Origin: Pelagomonas calceolata
Lineage: Eukaryota; Sar; Pelagophyceae; Pelagomonadales; Pelagomonadaceae
Length of the DNA: 64,000 nucleotides
Assembly (NCBI GenBank): GCA_918797485.1
Contig: CAKKNE010000005.1
Location: 4,526,001-4,590,000 of the forward strand
Direction: 5' to 3'
The position numbers and the translations under genes were made by a program. Shown piece after piece: positions 28,512 through 37,280 of the stretch (positions are counted from its first letter, which is position 1; each line of letters opens with the position of its first letter). The notes beneath the pieces are model-generated. The model ran no database searches. It was not told the origin of the DNA and saw only the letters and a program-made list of their open reading frames with translations.

Positions 28512-28535
28512 CCTAGCGGCCTGTAAGACACTAGC
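28512..28535 (-). promoter_or_regulatory. Copy 7 of the 24-bp motif (reverse)
   Basis: CCTAGCGGCCT followed by GTAAGACACTAGC. It points toward the minus-strand TPR gene, whose ATG at 28285 is about 230 bp away. Confidence 0.6.
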
Positions 28536-28553
28536 AACCCGAAAAGGCAAGCC

Positions 28554-28687
28554 CAAAAAAGCAGTCCCATGGGAGGAGGCCTAGTTAGGACTCCTCTACG
28601 GAGTCCTCCCTAGGCTGATTGTAAATACAGTCCAAAACGGGTTTTTGAAAAAAACCCGGTGCCGCTTGCCGTGGGACTGCCAAAAAA
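28554..28687. mobile_element. MITE-like element with terminal inverted repeats and 7-bp target duplication
   Basis: A 120-bp element (28561-28680) bounded by 12-bp inverted repeats GCAGTCCCATGG / CCGTGGGACTGC (one mismatch) and flanked on both sides by CAAAAAA (28554-28560 and 28681-28687). Inside are two perfect or near-perfect hairpins, one around AGGACTCC-TCTAC-GGAGTCCT and one around AAAACGGGTTTTTG/AAAAACCCGGT. It codes for nothing. It is a non-autonomous DNA transposon by structure; a structured RNA cannot be excluded. Confidence 0.75.
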
Positions 28688-28838
28688 GCTGGGGCTCAGC
28701 ATCGCGTAGCTACTGTGATCCGTTTCCTTGATATTCGTCGTCTACGTGCTGTGCTTTCGCGCTGCAGATAGTCTTCGCACGTCGCAAGGCGCCATCTAGC
28801 CACACCACTGCACGCAGCCCCCACAGCAGCGGACCCAT

Positions 28839-29012
28839 ATGGACGCGCTCAAAGCAGCAGCCAAAGGCCAGGCCCTCAAGGTCGCCAAGAAGGCCGGCGA
28901 GGAAGCGCTCAAGAACCCCGAGACTCGTAAAAAAATTGTAGAGCAGGTGAAGAAAGATCCCGCCAAGGCACTCAAGCTCGCGAAGACGCTCTCGAAGACG
29001 CTGTCCAAGTAA
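28839..29012 (+). CDS. 57-residue Lys/Ala-rich microprotein upstream of CMC4
   Basis: ATG 28839 to TAA 29012. The product is a single amphipathic, Lys/Ala-rich helix: MDALKAAAKGQALKVAKKAG, then EEALKNPETRKKIVEQVKKD and PAKALKLAKTLSKTLSK. The open frame has consistent third-position GC and its stop lies 4 nt before the CMC4 ATG (TAATAAAATG). That pairing repeats the small-gene-then-conserved-gene layout at 1378/1557. It could be a real peptide made from a bicistronic mRNA or an upstream ORF that tunes CMC4 translation. No family recognised. Confidence 0.5.
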   Translation: MDALKAAAKGQALKVAKKAGEEALKNPETRKKIVEQVKKDPAKALKLAKTLSKTLSK

Positions 29013-29016
29013 TAAA

Positions 29017-29229
29017 ATGTCGCGCCACACCGGCGCTTTCATCTACACGGGCGCCGGCAAGAAGCACGCCGACGACGCCCCGATCGAACAGAAAATGTGC
29101 AAGAAGGAGGCGTGCGCCATCCAGTGGTGCCTCGCCCGTCGCAACCACAAGGAGGAGTACTGCCGGGACTTCATCGATGCGTGGAGGGCGTGCTGCGACC
29201 GCGCGAAGGCTAGTGAAACGCCTGACTAA
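29017..29229 (+). CDS. CMC4: CMC4-like twin CX9C mitochondrial protein
   Basis: A 70-residue protein with a perfect twin CX9C motif: C-KKEACAIQW-C and C-RDFIDAWRA-C, plus extra cysteines (KEAC, ACC) placed exactly as in human CMC4/MTCP1 p8 (CQKQACEIQKC...CQAVIQELRKCC). Such proteins are imported into the intermembrane space and oxidised by Mia40; CMC4 is one of the small Cys-motif proteins of that compartment. The first 25 residues are not conserved. The gene starts 4 nt after the upstream microprotein. Confidence 0.85.
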   Translation: MSRHTGAFIYTGAGKKHADDAPIEQKMCKKEACAIQWCLARRNHKEEYCRDFIDAWRACCDRAKASETPD

Positions 29230-29236
29230 TAACTGT

Positions 29237-30571
29237 TTACGTGAACCCCAGGAGCATGTTCCTAGCTTCGACGTCCATCTGCTGCGCCCCTAACGATTGG
29301 AGCTTCTCGATCTCTTTCTTTGTCAAAAGTCGCGCCATGCGCGGCGGCGGCACGAGGTCATGCACATCAATCCCGTACCGGTACGCCGTAGACGTCATGT
29401 CGCCCCGTTTTTGCACCTCCTCACAGAAGACCCTCACTTCCCCGCGCGAGCCCCGGTCGCGCGCCATGCACACCGCCTCGATCAATAAAGGCTTGAGGTC
29501 ATAGGCCTCCCAGTTGATCATGGCCAAAAAGTGCTTTTGCCGCCTGTCGCGCCACATGTCCCGTATCAATCGTTTTCGAATTTCCGGTGTTATTCTATCA
29601 ACGTCCCTTCGTTTAGCCCAGGCGTACCACTGCAATGAAGCCAGTTCCTCCGTAGCATGCGTACAGAGACAACGCTGTCTCCACCACCGCTGCGTTCGAA
29701 CCACACAAAAGCAGAGCTTCTTGCAGGCCATGCGAAACCCGTTCTGCGCTTTCAACAACCGAGCCACGTACAATATCGTGGACGCCGCGCGGTGCAGCGT
29801 CCGCGTCTTACACGTCTTATGTAAAAAGCGGATGATCTGGAGCGTGGCCCGCATCCTCTTCAAGTTCGCGCGTTTTCTCCGGTCTCGCGCCAAGGCTTCG
29901 CTTTGTCTCAGGGTCCACAGGCCCGTGACGTACAATCCCAACCATCTGCGGCAGCGCGCGGACCCCTGCGACCGGTTCAAGCGAGAAACGCATTTCGCGA
30001 GCTCTTCGTTTCGTTTTTGTGCTACTTGTTTGTACGCGTGCGACGCCATGTTCCGTCGCGTGATCTCCTGCTGTTCCCGCTCGTTCTTGGTGATGACGGC
30101 CCGTTCCCTCCTTGCTATCGTAGCTCGCCTTGCATCCGCTAGTCGCCTCCTCGTCTCGTCGGGATACTCCACCTCAAGATTCTCCCTTATAAAGTTCCGG
30201 GACGGCTCGTCGACGATCGGCGCGAGCTGGTGCTGCCGCTCGTACTCTTCGAGTCGGTCGATGAGTTCGATGCGACCCGCGTTCGTGCGCATGTAGTTCA
30301 TCTTCGCCTCGACTTGAAACTTCGTGGACCGCTTCTGGAGGTCCGAGGGGCCGTCCTTGGGCTCAGCTACAACGGTCTTAGGGCGCCTTCTTACCTTGGG
30401 CGGAGGTGGCTTCACCTTCGGCGGGCTCCGCAGCTCGACGGCGCGTTTAGGTGGCGGTCCCAGATGATAGACGCCGTCGGCGCCTCGCCTCACAATATGT
30501 TCGTCGCGGCCATGCTTGAGCGTGCGCTGCTCGCTCCAGGCCATGTTTGTGCGCTGTAGGGGCCGCCCCAC
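29237..30571 (-). CDS. Basic, helical IQ-motif-like protein
   Basis: 444 residues (Met10, at 30544, is an alternative start). Overall very basic and helical, with a Pro/Lys-rich N-terminus (PPKVKPPPPKVRRRPK), then long charged helices and a middle rich in Arg/Trp/Cys containing IQ-like stretches (VVRTQRWWRQRCL, TLRQSEALARDRRKRANLKR). IQ motifs bind calmodulin or myosin light chains. The layout resembles cytoskeletal or axonemal IQ proteins, but I cannot name a family. Its stop is 8 bp from the CMC4 stop, convergent. Confidence 0.55.
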   Translation of the reverse strand: MGRPLQRTNMAWSEQRTLKHGRDEHIVRRGADGVYHLGPPPKRAVELRSPPKVKPPPPKVRRRPKTVVAEPKDGPSDLQKRSTKFQVEAKMNYMRTNAGRIELIDRLEEYERQHQLAPIVDEPSRNFIRENLEVEYPDETRRRLADARRATIARRERAVITKNEREQQEITRRNMASHAYKQVAQKRNEELAKCVSRLNRSQGSARCRRWLGLYVTGLWTLRQSEALARDRRKRANLKRMRATLQIIRFLHKTCKTRTLHRAASTILYVARLLKAQNGFRMACKKLCFCVVRTQRWWRQRCLCTHATEELASLQWYAWAKRRDVDRITPEIRKRLIRDMWRDRRQKHFLAMINWEAYDLKPLLIEAVCMARDRGSRGEVRVFCEEVQKRGDMTSTAYRYGIDVHDLVPPPRMARLLTKKEIEKLQSLGAQQMDVEARNMLLGFT

Positions 30572-30815
30572 CTAACCGAGTGATGCAGCAAGCACGTGTC
30601 CCGAAGCGATGGGAGGCAGCAATATATATGCAGCTCCGGCGATTCTAGACGCGCAGAGGCCGATGCGACGCGCTGCCCGGCTTTCACTCTTGGGGCGCTG
30701 AGGCTGCCCTCTCTTTGTTTGCAAGGGAGTCCAGCGGCACCGCTTTGCGGCGAGGAGCGGTGCGCGGGCTCGTTCTGGACGAATGTCGTGGGCGGCGACG
30801 CATTCGTAAAACCTT

Positions 30816-30839
30816 GCTAGTGTGTTACAGGCCGCTAGC
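30816..30839 (+). promoter_or_regulatory. Copy 8 of the 24-bp motif
   Basis: GCTAGTGTGTTAC followed by AGGCCGCTAGC, about 160 bp before the START-domain gene, in the 428-bp divergent gap. Confidence 0.6.
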
Positions 30840-30999
30840 TGTCCAAAATCGCGGTCGAGTCATCTGCAGCATAATCCCTGCCATTGCTCAGTTTCTCGGG
30901 GCTAGAGACGGCGCAGACATCGCCGCAGCCCACAGCTGCAAAAGCACGGTGTCACGCCGTCGCTGCACCGCGAAACCAGACTGGGCAGCCACAGCCAGC

Positions 31000-31917
31000 A
31001 TGCGCGGCGCCGCATTGCTGCTCCTTGCCGCAACGGCGCGCGCCACACCACTCACAAAGCTGCGCGCCAGGCTCGTACCAAAGCCCAAGCAATCGATCGC
31101 CCTCGACGCGACCGACGGACCATCACCGAGGTCGCTGCGGCGAGACAACGCGGCCGCCGTGGCCACGGTCGAAGCTTTAATTGATGAGCGTGACCCGCGC
31201 TGGACGCAAATCTCCGAGGACGGCGCGCGCACCAAAGTCTGGCGGAGGAAAGATAATGAAAAGCACGCTTGTGTCCTAGCGAAGGGCATCATCGACGCCC
31301 CACCAGATAAAGTCTATGCGTTGTTTGCGGACGCGAAGCGCGCCAAGGAATTCAACGAGTTCTGCGACGAGTGCCACGACATCGCGCGGCTCGACGAACA
31401 GACGAAGGTGTCGTGGTCGGCCACGAAGAATTTCGGGCCGTTTCGTCCTAGGGACTTCGTGACGCTGTGCCACTTCACGAAGATGAAGGGCGGCGCGCGG
31501 TGCGTGGTCAATCGCGCGACGACGCACCCTCTGCGGCCCGTGACCGAGAAGTACGCGCGGGGGGCCATCCTCTTAGCGGCGAACGTCGTCGAGCCGGCGC
31601 CGAACGGCCGCACGCGCCTGACGCTGCTGACGCAGATCGACCCGGCTATTGATAGCAAGGTCGGAACAAAGATGAACAACGCCTTGGTCGTGCGGTCGCC
31701 GGGCGCGTTCTTCACGGCGGTGGAAAAGGCGGCGGGCGGGTCGTCCTACCGCAAGAAGGCGGCTGCCGGCGTCGCGGCGGCGGCGACGGCGGCGGGCGTT
31801 TCATATTTGAGGCGGCCCCTTTCGGAAAGCGATCGGCGCGCGCGGGCCGCGGCGTTGCGGCGGCGGAACGCGGAGCAAGTGCGGAACAAGCGGCGGCGGG
31901 AGAAGAGTCGGCGGTGA
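31000..31917 (+). CDS. Secreted/organellar START-domain lipid-binding protein
   Basis: A 305-residue protein; ATG 31000 is chosen for its signal peptide (MRGAALLLLAATARATP). A START/Bet v1-fold domain covers ~85-270: GIIDAPPDKVYALFADAKRA, FNEFCDECHDIARLD, FRPRDFVTLCHFTKM, VNRATTHPLRPVTEKYARGA, RTRLTLLTQIDPAIDSKVG and MNNALVVRSPGAFF, in the order seen in STARD2/STARD10-type proteins. START domains carry one lipid in a deep groove. A very basic tail (RRPLSESDRRARAAALRRRN) ends it. The signal peptide implies entry to the secretory pathway or, in an alga with a complex plastid, possibly the plastid. Confidence 0.75.
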   Translation: MRGAALLLLAATARATPLTKLRARLVPKPKQSIALDATDGPSPRSLRRDNAAAVATVEALIDERDPRWTQISEDGARTKVWRRKDNEKHACVLAKGIIDAPPDKVYALFADAKRAKEFNEFCDECHDIARLDEQTKVSWSATKNFGPFRPRDFVTLCHFTKMKGGARCVVNRATTHPLRPVTEKYARGAILLAANVVEPAPNGRTRLTLLTQIDPAIDSKVGTKMNNALVVRSPGAFFTAVEKAAGGSSYRKKAAAGVAAAATAAGVSYLRRPLSESDRRARAAALRRRNAEQVRNKRRREKSRR

Positions 31918-31939
31918 GTTGTGTATAAATTATCTGTGG

Positions 31940-33413
31940 TTAGTGTTCCGTCACGTTCCGCGCCAGCAGCGCCCACATACGCCTCTGGGACGCCCTGAAC
32001 ACGCCGATCGCCACGATGTCCGCCGCGAGCGCGTCGTCGCCGTTGGACGCCGCGTCGAGCGCAGAGTACGCTGCCTCGACGGTGTCGAGCTGCGCGCGCG
32101 ACTGCTTCTTTGGCCCGGCAGGTAGCTTCCCCGGCGGCAGGTGGCGCACGGTAGACACGTAGGTCGGGATGTGGAATCTTCGGCACCCGCCGCCGGGGAG
32201 CTCCGGACAGGTCGTCAGCTTATACAGTACTTCGTGAGCCAAACCGATCTCCACATCGAAAATCATGTCGCGGACTTGAGTCGCCGACAAAGGCTCGCCG
32301 ACAAAGGCTCGCCGGTGGTACGCCCGCAGCATCGTCTCGACATTTGCTCTATGCCGCTTCCGCGCGTAGCGCGCGAGGTCCTGGATGGCGCTTCCTTCGT
32401 GCGCGTCCTCGTAGTCCAGGATCTTTATCGCGTCGCCCGTGCGTACGACGTTCCAGCCGTGCAAGTCTCCGTGCGAGCAGACGAAGCGCGACGCGAGGCG
32501 CGACCGCGCCCAGGCCGATGAGCGCTCCGCCGCGAACCGGTAGACGGCCCGCAGGCGCCGGGGCCAGGACGCCGGCGGCGCCTTCGCCAGCGACCCGCCG
32601 ACCGTCGCGGCGCCGAGCGCGTCCACGGGCTTTTTGGGCGGTCGGGCGCACTCTTGCCTGAGGTCGTCGGCGAGGCCGTGGACGCAGGCGACGGCCCGGC
32701 CGTACGCCCGCGCCAGGCGCTTGTCCGGTCGCCTGTGTGGAAATCAACCAGTGCGTCGGGTGCACCCGACAATTCTTCACTAAGTCGTTTCTCGGCGATG
32801 GCGCGGCCGTCCTGGCAAGGTCGAGCGGTGAGGAACCGGCATCGCCACGCCATCGAGCAGGCATCGCGTCGATGGCGTGGAGGACGACGCGATGATTCAG
32901 CACGAACGCGCCGTAAAATTTTGATTTCCACACAGCCGGTCGCCATCTCAAGAAATCGCCGCCGACGCGCGCGCCGGCGGGCTCCGAGATCGTGAGGTGG
33001 TGGTCGCCGACCGCTCCCATGAAGTATATTTTTGGAGCACAGCCGCGCTCGCCGGCGAGCTCGGTCAGGGCGTCGTCGCGCCCGGCGCGGTAGCCCGGCC
33101 GCGCGACGACGAAGACCTCTCGCGGCGATGCCGACGAGAACCACGACGCGCTGACGACGAACGTGTCGCTCCGCTTCCCCTGCGTCGACGCCTCGCGGAT
33201 GGATAGCTTCGTGTCTTGCGACCAGACGTGCGTCTGGCACAAATCAACGACGAGCGTCTTCAGCTCCGGCTCGGGCGGCACGCGGCCCGGCTCGCCCTCG
33301 TCCCTGAGGAGGCCCTCGTCACTCGTGCCGCGGAAAATGTAGAGGGTCGAGAGGCAACAAGCCAGGCCGGCGAGCGCGACGGCCCGCGGCCCGACGCGGC
33401 GGCGGCGGCGCAT
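31940..33413 (-). CDS. Membrane-anchored kinase-fold (APH/choline-kinase-like) phosphotransferase
   Basis: Predicted join of 33413-32944 and 32732-31940, 420 residues. The N-terminus is a type-II signal anchor (RRRRR then ALAGLACCLSTLYIF), so the enzyme faces a lumen. The catalytic core has SHGDLHGWNVV near residue 240 (Brenner motif: catalytic Asp plus metal Asn) and IKILDYEDA (second metal Asp, as D-Y-E in choline/ethanolamine kinases and APH). Upstream KIYFMGAVGDHHLTISEPAG fits the N-lobe. A 211-bp introner splits the gene; exact removal gives FLRW-RPDKRLARAYG. Substrate unknown. Confidence 0.75.
32733..32943 (-). mobile_element. Introner, GC-AG intron (211 bp) in the kinase-fold gene
   Basis: In sense orientation: GCGACCGG, then CTGTGTGGAAATCAAAATTT ... 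TTGATTTCCACACAG, then GCGACCGG. The element is bounded by perfect 15-bp inverted repeats and a perfect 8-bp duplication. The 5' splice site is the GC of the first duplication copy and the 3' site is the CAG of the terminal repeat. The interior has an ACGCCATCGA/TCGATGGCGT hairpin and a GTCGGGTGCACCCGAC palindrome shared with the introner at 55037. Confidence 0.9.
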
Positions 33414-33548
33414 GCTTCAGTCGTCGCCGACGGGCGCGCTTGCCTGGGTCGTAATTGCGACGTCCACGAGCACCAAGACGCCATCTCAAACCTGTTTTAT
33501 TTCGCCGTCCGCGACGCGCACGCTCTACAGACGCCCCGCCAACGCAAA

Positions 33549-34670
33549 ATGATCCTCACAACTTGCCCCGCCTGCGCCGCCCCACTGGCCCACGACGCGC
33601 CGCGATGCGTACGCTGTAAGCTAAGATACTGTGACTCGACTTGCCAACACGACCACTGGCGCCGCGGCCACAAGCAGATGTGCAAGAAAATACACCGCGG
33701 CGGCAACGCAGAACAGTATAATGCCGACAAAAAATACAAGGAGGCCGTCGCGGTCGCGGTCGAGAAATGCGCGGACGACACGAAGGGCCAGACGTGCTAC
33801 ATCTGCACGCAAGCCCTTCACTGGAAGACAAAGGAGGGTCTCATCCGCGGGTGCGCGTGCCGCGGGACGGCAGGTTTCGCGCACTTGTCGTGTTTGGCGG
33901 AGCAGGCGAAGATTTTGGTTGCGGAGGCGGAAGAGAATAATTGGGACAAGGCGGGGAATGAGAGGTGGAAACGGTGGTACTCGTGTAGCCTGTGCGAGCA
34001 AGAATACCACGGCGTCGTTCGGGGCGCGCTCGGGTGGGCCTGCTGGAAGGCGTACTTGGGGCGGCCGGAGACGGACAGGCCTCGGCAGTTGGCGATGAAC
34101 GTGCTTGGGATGGGTTTACACGAAGTAGAACACTACGAGGACGCATTGTCCGTGCAAGAGGCCGAGTTGGCTATGAAGCGACGCATTGGCGCATCGGAAC
34201 ACGAATTGCTTGCCGTGCAGAACAATCTCGCGAGGACGTATGCTAAGACTGGAAGGTTCGAGGATGCCGTACGCACGTCGCGAGACGTTTACTCCGGTCG
34301 TTTAAGGGTCAACGGCGAAGAGCATGAATCAACCCTCCGAGCGGCCAACAACCACGCGTCGTTCCTTATCGATCTGCGGCGCTACAAAGAAACCAAGCCC
34401 GTCTTGCGTAAAATAATCCCCGCGGCGCGACGCGTTCTAGGAGAGAGTCATCATCTCACGATTTTGATGAAGATGAATTACGCGGCTGCGCTCTACCAGG
34501 ACAGGGGTGCCACCCTCGACGATCTGCGCGAGGCTGTGACGACGCTCGAGGAATTGGAACCGATCGCGCGGCGCGTGCTCGGCGGCCAGCACCCGCTCCT
34601 AGTGATGATCGAAGACCGGCTGCGAAACGCACGCGCCCGCGAAGCGGGAGTTCCTATGGAGCCAATCTAA
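33549..34670 (+). CDS. MYND + RING-CH + TPR protein
   Basis: A 373-residue protein. MYND zinc finger at ~1-52 (CPACAAPL, CVRCKLRYC, CQHDHWRRGHKQMC), RING-CH at ~80-165 (CYICTQAL, CACRGT, HLSCLAEQ, CSLCEQEYHG), then TPRs of the kinesin-light-chain type at ~185-360 (NVLGMGLHEVEHYEDALSVQ, NNLARTYAKTGRFEDAVRTS, NNHASFLIDLRRYKETKPVL, RVLGGQHPLLV). It is the complete member of a family with three other copies or pieces in this window (19942, 22925, 39445). The combination suggests a ubiquitin ligase with TPR substrate arms; function is not known. Confidence 0.8.
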   Translation: MILTTCPACAAPLAHDAPRCVRCKLRYCDSTCQHDHWRRGHKQMCKKIHRGGNAEQYNADKKYKEAVAVAVEKCADDTKGQTCYICTQALHWKTKEGLIRGCACRGTAGFAHLSCLAEQAKILVAEAEENNWDKAGNERWKRWYSCSLCEQEYHGVVRGALGWACWKAYLGRPETDRPRQLAMNVLGMGLHEVEHYEDALSVQEAELAMKRRIGASEHELLAVQNNLARTYAKTGRFEDAVRTSRDVYSGRLRVNGEEHESTLRAANNHASFLIDLRRYKETKPVLRKIIPAARRVLGESHHLTILMKMNYAAALYQDRGATLDDLREAVTTLEELEPIARRVLGGQHPLLVMIEDRLRNARAREAGVPMEPI

Positions 34671-34704
34671 TAACTAAGCGAGGGAATTTACGTCGTCCTC
34701 ACTA

Positions 34705-36887
34705 TCACTCCTCCATCGGCACGGGCTCGTGCCCGTTCCCCGAGTCGTCGTCGGACCGCCGCGCCCGCACGAGCCGCGCGTACGCCTCCCCCAATGCCGG
34801 GTCGTCCCGCGTGATCTCCAGCCCCGACGCGCGCACGGCCTTCGCGTCGCGCCCGTTCACGATGTTCCGCGTGAACGCCACGGACTCTTCCAAGTTGAGC
34901 GTGCAGTGCCACAGCCCGGGCGGGATCAACACGCAGTCGCCCGGGCTCTGCACGCACCAGGCCAGGGCGCCGTCGACAGCGAGCTCCGCCGAGCACCGTA
35001 ACAAATGTTCCCACTCGCGGAACCAGCCGTCCGCGGCCGGCGCCGAGTGCTCATCTACTAAACCGGGCGGCAGGCAGCCCGCGCCCGCCGGCGCGAAGAA
35101 GCACCAGAGCTTCCGCCCCGACAGCAGACAGTGGTACGCGCTCGTCCAGAAGGGGTCGCGGTGCCACTGGCTTCCCGCGCCGCGCCCGCCTCCCACTATC
35201 CATTTACGTTCCCTCCCCAACAACTGCGCCGCTCCACTCTCAGCGTCGCGCCAGAGCTCCTCGGTTTTGGATGCAAAGTCCTCCAACAAGTCGTCGCGCA
35301 TCGATGATGGTGGTTCTATCACTAGATTCTCGGGGAGGTCCTCGTGGTCAAATAACACCAGGGGGTCGTCATCCGTCGTCACGTTACTATATTTCTGCAG
35401 GTCCTCCGCCGTGCACCTGCAGTTCAATTCCCCTTGCGTCGAGCAGCGCCACCGTCGACTCCCGAGATCCGTTAATGAGGCCCGCGTCTCGGAGAAATTC
35501 GACAGTAGAAAGGGCGAGCCCCCGTGCGCTATGAGTTCCGACGCCGACGGAGGATTAGCGGGTTTCAGGCACCTCTCCGCCGAAAACCGATCGACGTCCG
35601 GCAGCGGCTTTTGTAAACGCGGCCGCGGGTTCCACGGTAACAGTGACGAAGCGCCGTGGTTCCTCCGACACAGCGCCTCCCAGACGTTTACCGCACTTAG
35701 ATCATTCTCAGAGAAGGATACGTGTCTCCCACCGTCGAAGACGTTGTGGGGCCGTTCATCATCGTCGGCCATGAGGACCTGTGTGGAATCAACCAGTGAG
35801 TTAGGTTATCCTGAGAAATATTGCGTGGACCTTTGTGGACCCTCACGCCATCGAGCAGACATAGCTAGGGAGACAACATCGCGTCGATGGCGTGGGGCGC
35901 CTGAAATTTGATTTCCACACAGATGAGGACGACGCGGCGCCACGCGCTTGCGTCATTAAGGGATTTCAAAGGTTCCCGCCCACAGCATCTTAAGGTTAAA
36001 ATATCCTTCCGCTCCAACCATAACGACGGGTGGCGCCACAGCTCCTGGCGCATCGATCGCATCTCTGGCGGTTCGATCGACGACTGCGAGATCGAGTAGA
36101 CGTCGTCCCCTGGTAGGGCGATGGACTGGAGCTGGAACAGGACGTCCCGTTGCAAACAGCCGGCCCGCAGCGGTTCCTTCGTAGACAGTAGGTCCTTGCG
36201 CGGGTGCGTGCCGCATAGAGCCGGCACCAGATCGTCCGCCGGCACGAGCAGCACGTTCGCGCTCTTCTCCAATAGTCTATCGCAGCCCTGGCGCGTGACG
36301 CAGTACGCGTGCAAGCAGGACGAGAAGCCCGCCGGCCGCACGACGGCGTCCGACTCGTCTTCCGGGCCGAGTCTATGGCGCCCCACATACACGAAATCAA
36401 AGTCCTCTCCACAACTCTCCATCGCCTTGGCGATGTGGCGCCAGGCGACCTGCCAGGCCGGCCCGTAGAAGGCGCTCCACTGCGACTCGGCGGCCGGGTG
36501 CAGGCACGGCACGCAGTCGTCCTCGACGATCAGCACCCACTTCAGGTCGGCATCCTCGCGCATGGCCTCTTTTGCTTTTTGCCAAGCTAATCGATGGGAC
36601 CGCGTGCACGCCTTCTCCTCATTTGATACCGGTCGCAAGTAGTAGCGCTCGAGGCCCGACCGGGCGACGGCCTCGCATCCCGAACTGTGCCAGGCGTCGA
36701 GGAGCGCCTCGAGCTTCGATTCATCAAGCTCGAAGGATGAAAGAGATTGCGCGGAAGCTGCTTCGCTGGCTGCGACGGCCCGCACGTAGGCGACGTCCGT
36801 CTTGATGGCGCGGAGCGGCGCGACGCAGCTCCGGTCCATGAACGCGCGGCGGTCCTGGCGCGCGTCGAGGTTGATGATGAGGAGCAT
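34705..36887 (-). CDS. GT25 glycosyltransferase-JmjC hydroxylase fusion
   Basis: Predicted join of 36887-35931 and 35778-34705, 676 residues (ATG 36932 would add 15). Residues 1-300 are a family-25 glycosyltransferase: LLIINLDARQDRRAFMDR, SHRLAWQKAKE, the metal-binding EDD in VLIVEDDCVPC near 123, DFDFVYVGRHRLG and AYCVTRQGCDRLL. Residues ~320-676 are a JMJD6-like JmjC domain: SQWHRDPFWTSAYHCLLSG near 521 (HxD iron ligands), KLWCFFAP and the third ligand in PGDCVLIPPGLWHCTLNLEE near 607. A 152-bp introner separates the two; its exact removal reads WRRV-VLMADDDERP in one frame. GT25 enzymes glycosylate hydroxylysine and JMJD6-type enzymes hydroxylate lysine, so a bifunctional role is plausible. 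Confidence 0.78.
35779..35930 (-). mobile_element. Introner, GT-AG intron (152 bp) in the GT25-JmjC gene
   Basis: In sense orientation: GTCCTCAT, CTGTGTGGAAATCAAATTT ... GGTTGATTCCACACAG, GTCCTCAT. The 8-bp duplication is perfect; its first copy gives the GT donor and the terminal repeat gives the AG. One base is missing from the 3' terminal repeat. The interior shares CAGTGAGTTAGGTTAT with the introner at 51749. Confidence 0.9.
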
Positions 36888-37092
36888 AGCTGCTGGCAAC
36901 TTTTGGCTAGCCGAGGGCTGGCTATGTGCCAAATTGCGCGGCTGGCGCCAGGTGCTGTTTTTGGGCTAAGCTCCACCAATCAAGATGCGGATTGTTATGC
37001 TGCCACTCATGGGCTGTAAGTCAATGCCGTTGATGGATTCTGGCACGTCTTTCGGCTGGTAGATGGGCCACAGCAGCCAATCGCTGTGTTTT

Positions 37093-37116
37093 GCTAGCGT
37101 CCTGTAAGACACTAGG
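37093..37116 (-). promoter_or_regulatory. Copy 9 of the 24-bp motif (reverse)
   Basis: GCTAGCGTCCT followed by GTAAGACACTAGG, in the 393-bp divergent gap: about 205 bp from the GT25-JmjC ATG (toward which it points) and 165 bp from the F-box-like ATG. Confidence 0.6.
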
Positions 37117-37190
37117 ACGTCCCCCCGGCAGCCATTATTGTGAGGTGTGCTACACGAGTAGGCTGCTAAGTTTGTCGAAGACTTGATTGC

Positions 37191-37260
37191 TGAGCTGTTT
37201 GCCACTGTGCGGTGCCCGAGGACCCGATTCCTGAACTGTTTGCCACTGTGCGGTGCCCGA
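37191..37260. repeat. 29-bp direct repeat, 41-bp period
   Basis: Two copies (37191-37219 and 37232-37260) beginning TGAGCTGTTTGCCACTGTGC / TGAACTGTTTGCCACTGTGC and continuing identically, one mismatch in all. They lie just before the ATG of the F-box-like gene, in its leader. Confidence 0.85.
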
Positions 37261-37280
37261 ACTTGACTGAGCTGCAAAGC

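Noticed and set aside
34705-35772. Stand-alone JmjC gene starting at ATG 35772
   Set aside because: That ATG is inside the introner's target duplication (GTCCTCAT|GG) and reads as an internal Met once the intron is removed.
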